64,000 nucleotides of DNA from Paraherbaspirillum soli (GTDB lineage: Bacteria > Pseudomonadota > Gammaproteobacteria > Burkholderiales > Burkholderiaceae_D). The position numbers and the translations under genes were made by a program. Positions 34,475 to 42,802 of this stretch are shown piece after piece. The stretch is taken from assembly GCF_042654985.1 (NCBI RefSeq), contig NZ_JBHSMT010000026.1:1-64000 (forward strand), in the 5' to 3' direction. Positions within the stretch are counted from its first letter, which is position 1, and the number at the start of each line of letters is the position of its first letter. The notes under the pieces are model-generated. The model searched no databases and was not told the origin of the DNA. It saw only the letters and a list, made by a program, of their open reading frames with translations.

Positions 34475-35199
34475 TACATTTCGCCCCAAATAGCATTAAG
34501 CGCCGCCAAAGCAGCCAGACCCGCAGTTTCCGTACGAAGAATGCGGGGTCCCATCGACAGCATCAAAGCCCCTTGAGCGCAGGCGATGTTTTCCTCCGCT
34601 TCGCTAAAGCCGCCTTCCGGACCGATCAGTAGCGCCAGCGCTTGCGGCGGCTGATGGCGGGCCCAGTCCGACAGCGACTGTTCGCCGCGCGGCGACAGCA
34701 GGATGCGTTTGTGTAAGTCCTGCTGGACTATCCAGTCTTGATAGGAGCTCAATGGCGCCAGGTGCGGCAGGCGATTGCGCCCGCTTTGCTCGGCAGCGGC
34801 CACCACCACGGCTTGCCAATGCGCTTGTTTTTTTTCGGCGCGCTCGCTGTTCAGGCGCACCACGCAACGCTGGGAGGCCAGCGGCTGGATGCCGGCCACG
34901 CCCAGCTCGACCGATTTCTCGATGATCCAATCCAGTTTTGACGATTCCGGCAGCGCCTGCGCCAGCGTGATCGCGTACGGCAGCTCGGCTTCGCGCGGCG
35001 AGAATGATTTGATTTCGGCGCTGGCTCGCTTTTTTTCGATACTGACGATGGTCGCGATATATTCGCCGCCTTCGCCGTTGAACAGGGTAATCACCGTCCC
35101 CACCGCCAGGCGCAAGACCTGTACATGGTGGGCGACTTGGTCCGGCAGCGGCAGCAGGTCGCCGATCTTGAGTGGAGTGGAAACGTAGAAGCGGGGCAT
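34474..35199 (-). CDS. rsmE: 16S rRNA m3U1498 methyltransferase
   Basis: 241 residues, SPOUT class. Visible: MPRFYVSTPLK, the PUA-like N-terminal part, ITLAQALPESSKLDWIIEKSVELGVAGI and the knot signature LLIGPEGGFSEAEENIACAQG. Uses SAM to methylate 16S rRNA U1498. Last gene of the polyamine-type cluster on this strand, 20 bp after DUF350. Confidence 0.94.
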   Translation of the reverse strand: MPRFYVSTPLKIGDLLPLPDQVAHHVQVLRLAVGTVITLFNGEGGEYIATIVSIEKKRASAEIKSFSPREAELPYAITLAQALPESSKLDWIIEKSVELGVAGIQPLASQRCVVRLNSERAEKKQAHWQAVVVAAAEQSGRNRLPHLAPLSSYQDWIVQQDLHKRILLSPRGEQSLSDWARHQPPQALALLIGPEGGFSEAEENIACAQGALMLSMGPRILRTETAGLAALAALNAIWGEM

Positions 35200-35219
35200 G
35201 AGGTTTGTAAATTCCTTGG

Positions 35220-35627
35220 TCAGTAGGTCATGCAGGCGGCACTCAGCAAGCCCAGGCCGACGCTGGCCGCGCCCAGGAAGATGCCGGATGCGATCTTGTT
35301 TTCAGGAATATCGGCCACCAGCGTCGGCAACAGCAGCCGCACGATAAAAAACGCCAGCAACTGCGCCACCAGCGCCACCACTCCCCATACCAGCATATCC
35401 AGCAGGTTGACGCTATTGGAGATGGCGGAAGCCAGCGCCACGATATAACCCAGCAAGGCGCCCGACAGGCTGGCGGACGCGGCATGATTGCCGGCACGGA
35501 TCAAGGCCAGCTCGTGGTACGGCGTGATCAAGATGTAAATCACGAAAAAAGCCGCGGTCAACGCCAGCGCCAGCCCGAAATGGGACAGGAAGGCGGGCAG
35601 GCCGGCAGGTAAGAAGGTCATGCTCAT
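35220..35627 (-). CDS. DUF350 membrane protein (YjfL-like)
   Basis: 135 residues with four hydrophobic helices. DUF350 family: helix pairs with small residues (LSGALLGYIVALASAISNSV) and the acidic/aromatic turn of YjfL-like proteins. In E. coli yjfL sits next to yjfM and yjfC, whose homologues are the next genes here. Function is unknown. Starts behind AGGAGC 9 bases upstream. A 177-bp gap containing palindromic element copy B separates it from the ATP-grasp gene. Confidence 0.82.
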   Translation of the reverse strand: MSMTFLPAGLPAFLSHFGLALALTAAFFVIYILITPYHELALIRAGNHAASASLSGALLGYIVALASAISNSVNLLDMLVWGVVALVAQLLAFFIVRLLLPTLVADIPENKIASGIFLGAASVGLGLLSAACMTY

Positions 35628-35670
35628 TGGCTTAATGCTCCTGGATCATTTGGTGAATTGGATAACATAT

Positions 35671-35798
35671 GGCACCTCTAAAAGCCGTAGCGAGCGGCCC
35701 AATGTCGGGGCGACGAAGTTGCAACACCTGCAGCCGTACGGAGTAGGTGAGCATCACAGCCCCGAGATTGGGTCGCGCAGTAGGCTTTTAGAGGTGCC
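35671..35798. repeat. ~130-bp palindromic element, copy B
   Basis: GGCACCTCTAAAAGCC and GGCTTTTAGAGGTGCC are perfect 16-bp inverted ends. The inner arms GCGGCCCAATGTCGGGGC and GCCCCGAGATTGGGTCGC pair with few mismatches. The centre is nearly identical to copy A. It sits in the gap between DUF350 and the ATP-grasp gene, inside a probable operon. Confidence 0.92.
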
Positions 35799-35804
35799 CA
35801 TGAA

Positions 35805-36950
35805 TTAATCGACAAAATAGTGCGGTATAAAACGACTGGTATCTTTGGTAATCAGCGACACATCCTCGCGGATGCCGATCCCGGCCGGAGCGTCGCCGAC
35901 CACCCACGAACCGACCGAAGTATAGGCCGGCGTGATGCCGTCGTCGAACTTCGGTTGCGGCGCAAACGCCTGATAAACATAGCCTTCGGCGCCGTATTGC
36001 CCGGGCTGGTGTATCACCTGGCCGGCGGTATAGATGGTGATGTTTTCGCCTTCGCGCGAATACAGCGGCTTCTTGACGAAATCGCCGCTGATGCGCCAGG
36101 CATCGAAAAACGCCGGCAACAGATTCGGATGACCGGGAAACAACTCCCACAGCACCGGCAGGATCGCCTTGTTGGACAGCACCATCTTCCAGGCCGGTTC
36201 GATCAGGCGCAGCGGCCGCGCCGGCAAGTGAGCGGCAAACTGTTCGCGGCACAGCCATTCCCATGGATAGAGCTTGAACAGGTTGTCGATCTTCAGGTCG
36301 AAGTCGTCGACAAATTCGCCGTGCCGCTGATCCCAGCCGATATCTTCGATCGCCAGCTGCTTGGTGGCGAAGCCGGCCTGGATCGCGGTATCGCGCAGAT
36401 AGGCGAGGTTGCCTTCATCTTCTTCATGGCCGCCGATGCAGGCAAAGTGCAGCAAGCCTTTGCCCTGGTGCCGGGTGGCCAGCGTTTGCCATTGGGCCAC
36501 CAGTTTTTCATGGATCGAGTTGAATTGATCGGCGTCGGGGAATACGTCCTGCAGCCAATACCATTGCGCCACGCTGGACTCCACCAGGCCGGTCGGCGTA
36601 TCGGCGTTGTACTCCAGCAGCTTGGGCGGACCCTGGCCATCCCAGGACAGGTCGAAGCGGCCGTACAGCGAGAATTCCTTTTCGCGCCAGCTGTCCTCAA
36701 TCAGCTTCCAGAACGGTTCGGGAATGGCGAACTGCGCCAGCCGCTCGTGAGCGATCACATGTTCGACCGCCTGCAAAGCCATCTGGTGCAACTCGCTGGT
36801 GACGTCCTCGACCGCATCGATTTGCGCCGCGGTGAAGCGGTAGGCGTAACGTTCATCCCAGTACAGGCCGTCAATCGAGTGGTAGTTGAAGCCGAGTGCT
36901 TCAAACTGGCTTTGCCAACCGGGGCGTGGGGTAAGGCTTTCGCGGATCAT
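35805..36950 (-). CDS. Glutathionylspermidine synthase-like ATP-grasp protein (YgiC/YjfC type)
   Basis: 381 residues. The GSP-synthase-like region has YDDERYAYRF-like WDERYAYRF near the start, FDLSWDGQGPPKLLEYNADTPTG, WEWLCREQF, PAWKMVLSNKAILPVLWELFPGHPNLLPA, KPLYSREGENI and GSWVVGDAPAGIGIREDVS. It lacks the amidase domain of E. coli Gsp, so it should be a ligase only. In E. coli the paralogues ygiC and yjfC have no firm function. Two bases after the YgiB-like gene and in a cluster with a spermidine-making enzyme, suggesting a polyamine-like substrate (inference). Confidence 0.85.
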   Translation of the reverse strand: MIRESLTPRPGWQSQFEALGFNYHSIDGLYWDERYAYRFTAAQIDAVEDVTSELHQMALQAVEHVIAHERLAQFAIPEPFWKLIEDSWREKEFSLYGRFDLSWDGQGPPKLLEYNADTPTGLVESSVAQWYWLQDVFPDADQFNSIHEKLVAQWQTLATRHQGKGLLHFACIGGHEEDEGNLAYLRDTAIQAGFATKQLAIEDIGWDQRHGEFVDDFDLKIDNLFKLYPWEWLCREQFAAHLPARPLRLIEPAWKMVLSNKAILPVLWELFPGHPNLLPAFFDAWRISGDFVKKPLYSREGENITIYTAGQVIHQPGQYGAEGYVYQAFAPQPKFDDGITPAYTSVGSWVVGDAPAGIGIREDVSLITKDTSRFIPHYFVD

Positions 36951-36952
36951 GG

Positions 36953-37348
36953 TTAGCCGCCGCCGGAAACATGCGCACCACCGCCAAAGCCGCCGCGCGA
37001 CACGCTGCGGCCGATCGAGTTATTGCTGACGCCGTGCACGCCAAGACTGTCGCCGCCGCTGCGCACACTGCGTTGCGCACTTTCGCGGGCGCCAGCGTCG
37101 TAGCTCGGACCGTAATAGCGGCCGCCGCCGTGGCTGCCGGAGCCGCTGCCGGATGCCGGCTGGCATAGCTCGGGGCGATCCCAATCCTTTCTGCAATCTT
37201 CCTGACTAAGATATTCGTCGCGCGCCTGTTTGGGACCGCAGCCGGCCAGCATGGCCGACGCCGCCAGCATCAACGGCACGGCGCGGCTCTTGCGGCCGGA
37301 CTGGCCGGCAGGTTTTGCTGCTTGATTCTGAAGGGGGCGGGTTGGCAT
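36953..37348 (-). CDS. YgiB/YjfM-like lipoprotein (DUF1190 type)
   Basis: 131 residues. A ~25-residue basic N-terminus, then a hydrophobic segment ending in the lipobox MLAGC (Cys about residue 37). The mature part has the Cys/Asp-rich start YLSQEDCRKDWDRPELCQ of DUF1190-like proteins and a Gly/Ser-rich C-terminal tail. YgiB and YjfM are paired with YgiC and YjfC in E. coli, the same pairing as here. The family match is moderate because the tail is low-complexity. Confidence 0.65.
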   Translation of the reverse strand: MPTRPLQNQAAKPAGQSGRKSRAVPLMLAASAMLAGCGPKQARDEYLSQEDCRKDWDRPELCQPASGSGSGSHGGGRYYGPSYDAGARESAQRSVRSGGDSLGVHGVSNNSIGRSVSRGGFGGGAHVSGGG

Positions 37349-37361
37349 TGATTAAGCTCCT

Positions 37362-38621
37362 CTAAGCGCCCAGATTCTGCACGAAGTTAGGCAGCGCGAA
37401 CAGTGCCGGATGCACCTCGGCGTTGTAATACTGAAGGTCGTGCAGTCCGCGCTCCCGCAAGCGGCTGGCGACCGCGCCGCTGTCGAGCCCGCGAGGAGCC
37501 AGCGTGTCGCTGGCGACCGCCATGCCCCACAGCGCACCGTACAGCGGCACGTACACGGTGTACGGGCTGACCTGGCGGAAGACGCTGCTCAGGCGCTGCC
37601 GCAGCAAGCCGAATCGTTGCGGATGGTGGAACGGACTGCCGAGGTGCATGACCAGTGCGCCGTTGTCGGCCAGCAGTGCATGGCAGGCTTGCAGGAATTC
37701 CCGCGTATAGCAATCGGCTGCCAGCGCGCTGCCGTCCGGCGTCTGCGGATCGGTCAGGTCCAACAGAATCAGGTCATAAGCGTGCTCTGCCGCAGGATGG
37801 CGTGCCGCCTCCAGCACAAAAGCAAAACCGTCCTGCGCGACATGGCGCACGCGCGGATCGTCCAGCGCGCCGCGATGAATTTGCTGCAAATGCCGACGCG
37901 CCAACTGAATCACGGCGGGATCGATTTCGCACAGCGTGATGTGTGCTATGGATGGATGTTTTAATAATTCTTCGCTACTGCCGCCGTCGCCGCCGCCGAT
38001 GATCAGCGCCCGCCGCGGTTGCGGATGGGCGAGGGCGGCCGGATGCACCAGGCATTCATGATAAAAAAACTCGTCGCGCTCGGAAGTCATGAAAGCACCA
38101 TCCAGCCGCATCACTTTGCCGAATTCGGCCGAATCGGCGATTTCTATCCGCTGGAAAGGCGATTGCATTTGCGCTAGCGGCGGCGACAGCCGTGTGCCAT
38201 ATGCGCTGTGCGGCGTCAATTGCTCCAACGCCAGCGTCTGGCCGGCTCCCCCTTCGCCGCGCTGCAAGCGGTGGGTTTGCGATTGCGACGGCGCAAAACC
38301 GGCGATCAATGCATCCAGCAAGCCGCTGGCCTTGGCGCTATTGTCAGACGTGTAATTGCAGACATACACATCCAGCGTCACGGCATTGCGTTCCGGCCAG
38401 GTGTGGATCGCCAAGTGTGATTCGGCCAGCAGCAAGGCGCAGGTGACTCCGGCGGCGCTGCCGTCGGCAGCCTGGAACGGGTGGAATTTCTCGCCGACGA
38501 TGGTCAGTCCCGACAGCGTGGTTTGCTGCACGACAAACCGGCGCAACTGTTCGGGGTCCAGCAATAAGGCGCCGTCGCAGCGGCAGCCGTAACAATCGGC
38601 CGTCAGGTGTAAGCCTTGCAT
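37362..38621 (-). CDS. Fused AdoMet decarboxylase-spermidine synthase (SpeD-SpeE)
   Basis: 419 residues. The first ~125 residues are a bacterial SpeD-type S-adenosylmethionine decarboxylase: MQGLHLTADCYGC, then AESHLAIHTWPERNAVTLDVYVC, where cleavage before Ser in E-S-H makes the pyruvoyl group. The rest is SpeE: FQRIEIADSAEFGKVMRLDG, GGGDGGSSEELLKH, CEIDPAVIQLARRHL and LLDLTDPQTP. One protein can therefore make decarboxylated AdoMet and use it to form spermidine. The start at 38621 is chosen because the longer frame (to 38720) begins inside a REP-type repeat. Confidence 0.9.
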   Translation of the reverse strand: MQGLHLTADCYGCRCDGALLLDPEQLRRFVVQQTTLSGLTIVGEKFHPFQAADGSAAGVTCALLLAESHLAIHTWPERNAVTLDVYVCNYTSDNSAKASGLLDALIAGFAPSQSQTHRLQRGEGGAGQTLALEQLTPHSAYGTRLSPPLAQMQSPFQRIEIADSAEFGKVMRLDGAFMTSERDEFFYHECLVHPAALAHPQPRRALIIGGGDGGSSEELLKHPSIAHITLCEIDPAVIQLARRHLQQIHRGALDDPRVRHVAQDGFAFVLEAARHPAAEHAYDLILLDLTDPQTPDGSALAADCYTREFLQACHALLADNGALVMHLGSPFHHPQRFGLLRQRLSSVFRQVSPYTVYVPLYGALWGMAVASDTLAPRGLDSGAVASRLRERGLHDLQYYNAEVHPALFALPNFVQNLGA

Positions 38622-38661
38622 GGTGAGTCCGCTTAGAGCCTGTTCAAAATCTGCGGTAGGC

Positions 38662-38757
38662 GTAGGGCGGAAAAGCGCAGCGTTATCCGCCGTTGGATGA
38701 GCCACAGGTGTGTGATGCATCCAGAACGGCGGAAGACGCTACGCTTTTCCGCCCTAC
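38662..38757. repeat. REP/BIME-like inverted repeat, copy 1
   Basis: GTAGGGCGGAAAAGCG at the left end and CGCTTTTCCGCCCTAC at the right end are exact complements. It lies just upstream of the SpeD-SpeE gene and would interrupt any longer start. Related to 55644-55760 and 56182-56276. Confidence 0.9.
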
Positions 38758-39012
38758 TTGCCGCCGTACCCATGACAAGAAGATGTTGAACAGGCATTTA
38801 ATTAAATGAAAAATGCAACCTAGATGCGCATCAGGCGCGGATTGAACGCCAGCCCGAAGCGGCAGCATTTTACAGCCCGGCCGCGGGATTTGAACCGGGA
38901 GTAGCACCTTTTTGGTAAAATGTCGCCCTTTGCGATTCGAACGTTTCAGCCCCCATCCGCTGTTCCCGTATCCGCGTCGACCCAATTGCCAACTACTGCT
39001 ATTGCCAACAAC

Positions 39013-41007
39013 ATGACCACCACACTCCCGACCACCAAGATGGCCAATGCGATCCGCGCACTGGCGATGGACGCAGTACAGAAAGCGAACTCCGGTCATC
39101 CCGGCATGCCGATGGGCATGGCGGAAATCGCCGTGGCTTTGTGGGCCAAGCATTACCGCCACAATCCGGCCAATCCGCAATGGATCAACCGCGATCGCTT
39201 TGTATTGTCGAACGGACATGGTTCGATGTTGCAATATGCATTGTTGCACCTGACCGGCTACGACCTGTCGATGGATGAAATTCGCAATTTCCGTCAAATG
39301 CATTCCAAAACGCCGGGCCATCCTGAATTCGAGATCACACCCGGCATCGAAACCACCACCGGCCCGCTCGGCCAGGGCTTGACCAACGCGGTCGGCATGG
39401 CGCTGGCGGAAAAACTGCTGGCAGCGGAATTCAACCGTGCCAATTTCCCGGTGGTCGACCATTACACCTACACCTTCGTCGGCGACGGCTGCCTGATGGA
39501 AGGGATTTCGCACGAGGCTTGCTCGCTGGCCGGCACGCTGCGGCTGTCGAAACTGATCGTGCTGTACGACGACAACGGCATCTCGATCGACGGTCACGTC
39601 GAAGGCTGGTTCAAGGACGACACCCCGAAGCGTTTCGAAGCCTACGGCTGGAACGTGATCCGCAGCGTCGACGGCCACAATGTCGAAGCCGTCAGCGCCG
39701 CGATTCATCAAGCCAAGCTGTCCGACAAGCCGACCCTGATCTGCTGCAAGACCGTGATCGGCAAAGGCTCGCCCAACCTGGCCGGAACCGACAAGGTGCA
39801 CGGCGCGGCATTGGGCGACAAGGAAATCGCCGCAGTGCGCGAAGCGCTGGGCTGGACTTCGGCGCCGTTTGAAATCCCGACCGAGGTGTATGAAGCCTGG
39901 GACGCCAAACAGCAAGGCCAGCAAGTCGAAGGCGGCTGGAATACGCTGTTCGCCGCCTACAGCGAAGCCTATCCGCAGCAAGCAGCCGAACTGACGCGCC
40001 GCATGAAGGGCGAATTGCCGGGCAATTTCGAACAAACGCTGAACGACTACATCGCCGCCTGCGTCGACAAAAAAGAAACCATCGCCACCCGCAAAGCCAG
40101 CCAGAACGCGATTCAAGCGCTGGCCCCGGTGCTGCCGGAGTTCCTCGGCGGCTCGGCCGACTTGACCGGCTCCAACCTGACCAACTGGAAAGAGTGCGTC
40201 GCGGTGCGCGCCGACCAGCCGGGCAACCATATCAATTACGGCGTGCGTGAATTCGGCATGAGCGCCATCATCAACGGCATCACGCTGCACGGCGGCTACA
40301 TCCCGTTCGGCGCGACCTTCCTGACCTTCTCCGATTACAGCCGCAACGCATTGCGGATGGCGGCGCTGATGAAGATCCGCGCGCTGTTCGTGTTCACGCA
40401 CGACTCGATCGGTCTCGGCGAAGACGGCCCGACCCATCAATCGATCGAGCACGTTGCCAGCCTGCGCCTGATCCCGCAGCTGGACAACTGGCGTCCTTGC
40501 GACACGGTTGAATCGGCGGTGGCATGGGGCTATGCGGTCAAGCGCAAGGACGGCCCAAGCACGCTGATTTTCTCGCGCCAGAATTTGCCGTACCAGGAGC
40601 GTGACGCGGCGCAGATCGCCAACATTCAACGCGGCGCTTACATCCTGAAAGATGCCGCCAATGCCAAAGCCACCCTGATCGCCACCGGCTCCGAAGTGGC
40701 GCTGGCGATGCAGTCCGCCGAAGCGCTGGCGCAAGAAGGAATCCCGGTGCGGGTGGTGTCGATGCCGTGCGCCGACGTCTTCGACCGTCAGGACTCCGCT
40801 TACAAGGCCAGCGTGCTGCAACGCGGTTTGCCGCGGGTCGCAATCGAAGCCGGCGTGACCGCGTTCTGGCATAAATATGTCGGCTTGGAAGGCGCCGTGG
40901 TCGGCATCGACAGCTTCGGCGAATCGGCCCCGGCCGGCGTCCTGTTCAAGCATTTCGGCTTCACCGTGGAAAACGTGGTGGCCAAAGTCAAACTGACGCT
41001 GGCATGA
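39013..41007 (+). CDS. tkt: Transketolase
   Basis: 664 residues from ATG 39013, the usual length; an upstream in-frame start adds a non-conserved 31 residues. Thiamine diphosphate enzyme of the pentose phosphate and Calvin cycles. Visible: KANSGHPGMPMGMAEIAVAL, the TPP motif GDGCLMEGISHEACSLAG, and VREFGMSAIINGI-like YGVREFGMSAIINGITLHGG. Followed with a 4-base overlap by a GNAT gene and then gap. Confidence 0.95.
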   Translation: MTTTLPTTKMANAIRALAMDAVQKANSGHPGMPMGMAEIAVALWAKHYRHNPANPQWINRDRFVLSNGHGSMLQYALLHLTGYDLSMDEIRNFRQMHSKTPGHPEFEITPGIETTTGPLGQGLTNAVGMALAEKLLAAEFNRANFPVVDHYTYTFVGDGCLMEGISHEACSLAGTLRLSKLIVLYDDNGISIDGHVEGWFKDDTPKRFEAYGWNVIRSVDGHNVEAVSAAIHQAKLSDKPTLICCKTVIGKGSPNLAGTDKVHGAALGDKEIAAVREALGWTSAPFEIPTEVYEAWDAKQQGQQVEGGWNTLFAAYSEAYPQQAAELTRRMKGELPGNFEQTLNDYIAACVDKKETIATRKASQNAIQALAPVLPEFLGGSADLTGSNLTNWKECVAVRADQPGNHINYGVREFGMSAIINGITLHGGYIPFGATFLTFSDYSRNALRMAALMKIRALFVFTHDSIGLGEDGPTHQSIEHVASLRLIPQLDNWRPCDTVESAVAWGYAVKRKDGPSTLIFSRQNLPYQERDAAQIANIQRGAYILKDAANAKATLIATGSEVALAMQSAEALAQEGIPVRVVSMPCADVFDRQDSAYKASVLQRGLPRVAIEAGVTAFWHKYVGLEGAVVGIDSFGESAPAGVLFKHFGFTVENVVAKVKLTLA

Positions 41008-41552
41008 GCCAGAACGTCACCAACATCGTCGGCGAAGTCGTCATCCGCCGCGCCACCGTCGCTGAAGCGCCGGTGATCGCGGCGATCCGCATCGACAGCT
41101 GGCGCGCCACCTACCGCGGCATCGTTCCCGATGCTTACCTGGATGGCATGGAGAGCGAGAGCAGCGCCGCACTATGGACCCGCATCCTGACCGCGGCGTC
41201 CGATGCGGCCTGTGTTTTTGTGGCGGAGATCGACGGCGAAATCGTCGGTTTTGCCGCCGGCATGACCTTGCGCGAACCCAAGCTCGGATACGACAGCGAG
41301 CTGACCGCGATCTACCTGATCCCATCGGTGCAGCGGGCCGGCGTCGGCCGTCGTCTGGTGGCGCATGTCGCCGCCACGCTGGCCAAAGCCGGCGCCAACA
41401 ACCTGCTGGCATGGGTACTGGCAGACAATCACATCGCGCGGGATTTTTATACCAAGCTTGGCGCCGAGCCGCTGACCGAGCAATCGTTCAGCTGGGACGG
41501 GCTGGAGTTGCAGGAAGTCGGCTACGGTTGGCGGACTATTCGAGTTGAATGA
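41004..41552 (+). CDS. GNAT-family N-acetyltransferase
   Basis: 182 residues. The acyl-CoA binding motif reads SVQRAGVGRRLVAHV (Q/RxxGxG/A), preceded by a beta strand YLIPS, with AWVLADNHIARDFYTKLG at the end. The substrate is unknown. Its ATG overlaps the tkt stop (ATGA), so it is translated with tkt, and the gap gene follows 27 bp later. Confidence 0.85.
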   Translation: MSQNVTNIVGEVVIRRATVAEAPVIAAIRIDSWRATYRGIVPDAYLDGMESESSAALWTRILTAASDAACVFVAEIDGEIVGFAAGMTLREPKLGYDSELTAIYLIPSVQRAGVGRRLVAHVAATLAKAGANNLLAWVLADNHIARDFYTKLGAEPLTEQSFSWDGLELQEVGYGWRTIRVE

Positions 41553-41579
41553 GTTTTTTTATACCTTAGGAGAAAAAGC

Positions 41580-42590
41580 ATGACCATCCGCGTCGCAATC
41601 AACGGCTACGGCCGCATCGGCCGCAACATCCTTCGCGCTCACTACGAAGGCGGCAAAAAGCATGACATCGAGATCGTCGCCATCAACGACCTCGGCGACC
41701 CGAAAACCAACGCCCACCTGACCCAGTACGACACCGCGCACGGCAAGTTTCCAGGCACCGTGACTGTCGACGGCGATTCGATCGTGGTCAACGGCGACCG
41801 CATCAAGGTCCTGGCGCAACGCAATCCGGCCGAACTGCCATGGGGCGAGCTGAAGGTTGACGTGGTGCTGGAATGCACCGGCTTCTTCACCACCAAAGAG
41901 AAGGCCAGCGCCCACCTGCAAGGCGGTGCCAAGAAAGTCATCATCTCCGCACCGGGCGGCAAAGACGTCGATGCGACCGTGGTCTACGGCGTCAATCACG
42001 GCGTGCTGAAGGCGACCGACACCGTCATCTCCAACGCCTCTTGCACCACCAACTGCCTGGCGCCGCTGGTCAAGCCGCTGAACGATGAAATCGGCCTGTT
42101 GAACGGCTTGATGACCACCGTTCACTCCTACACCAACGACCAGGTGCTGACCGACGTTTATCACGAAGACCTGCGCCGCGCTCGCTCGGCGACGATGAAC
42201 ATGATCCCGGCCAAGACCGGCGCCGCTGCCGCAGTCGGCCTGGTATTGCCGGAACTGAACGGCAAGCTGGACGGCTTCGCGATCCGCGTGCCGACCATCA
42301 ATGTCTCGCTGGTCGACCTGTCGTTCGTCGCCGCGCGCGACACCACGGTCGAAGAAGTCAACGCGATCATGTTGAAAGCTTCGGAAGGCGCGCTGAACGG
42401 CGTGTTGACCTACAACACCGAGCCGCTGGTCTCGATCGACTTCAACCACAACGCCGCATCGTCCAACTTCGACGCCACGCTGACCAAGGTTTCCGGCCGT
42501 CTGGTCAAAGTGTCGAGCTGGTACGACAACGAGTGGGGTTTCTCCAACCGCATGCTGGACACCACGATTGCACTGATGGGCGCCAAGTAA
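41580..42590 (+). CDS. gap: Glyceraldehyde-3-phosphate dehydrogenase, type I
   Basis: 336 residues, full length. Catalytic Cys in NASCTTNCLAPL; NAD-binding start INGYGRIGRNILRA; GFFTTKEKASAHLQGGAKKV; SWYDNEWGFSNRMLD at the end. Central glycolysis. A good GGAG lies 8 bases before ATG; terminator directly after. Confidence 0.95.
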   Translation: MTIRVAINGYGRIGRNILRAHYEGGKKHDIEIVAINDLGDPKTNAHLTQYDTAHGKFPGTVTVDGDSIVVNGDRIKVLAQRNPAELPWGELKVDVVLECTGFFTTKEKASAHLQGGAKKVIISAPGGKDVDATVVYGVNHGVLKATDTVISNASCTTNCLAPLVKPLNDEIGLLNGLMTTVHSYTNDQVLTDVYHEDLRRARSATMNMIPAKTGAAAAVGLVLPELNGKLDGFAIRVPTINVSLVDLSFVAARDTTVEEVNAIMLKASEGALNGVLTYNTEPLVSIDFNHNAASSNFDATLTKVSGRLVKVSSWYDNEWGFSNRMLDTTIALMGAK

Positions 42591-42646
42591 TTTGCGTAAT
42601 TGGCTCCGCAGGCCGGGGCCGCTCAAACAAGTTGCGGGTTTCAGTG

Positions 42647-42682
42647 AAATCCTCCAGGACCAAATCCTGGAGGATTTTTTTT
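42647..42682 (+). terminator. Terminator of the tkt-gap operon
   Basis: AAATCCTCCAGGA and TCCTGGAGGATTT form a perfect 13-bp stem around CCAAA, followed by TTTTTT. Confidence 0.92.
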
Positions 42683-42802
42683 GATCTCTGATTTTCATTT
42701 TTTGTTTGAAACTGATAGTGCCGACAGCACCTTTTTGATCGAACGGAAATGGCCGACATTACGCTTTGTCGCAGTGTTTCCATTATCGAAAAGAGAGTCA
42801 GC

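Noticed and set aside
38683..40953. 756-codon antisense ORF opposite tkt
   Set aside because: Shadow frame; tkt on the other strand has all motifs.
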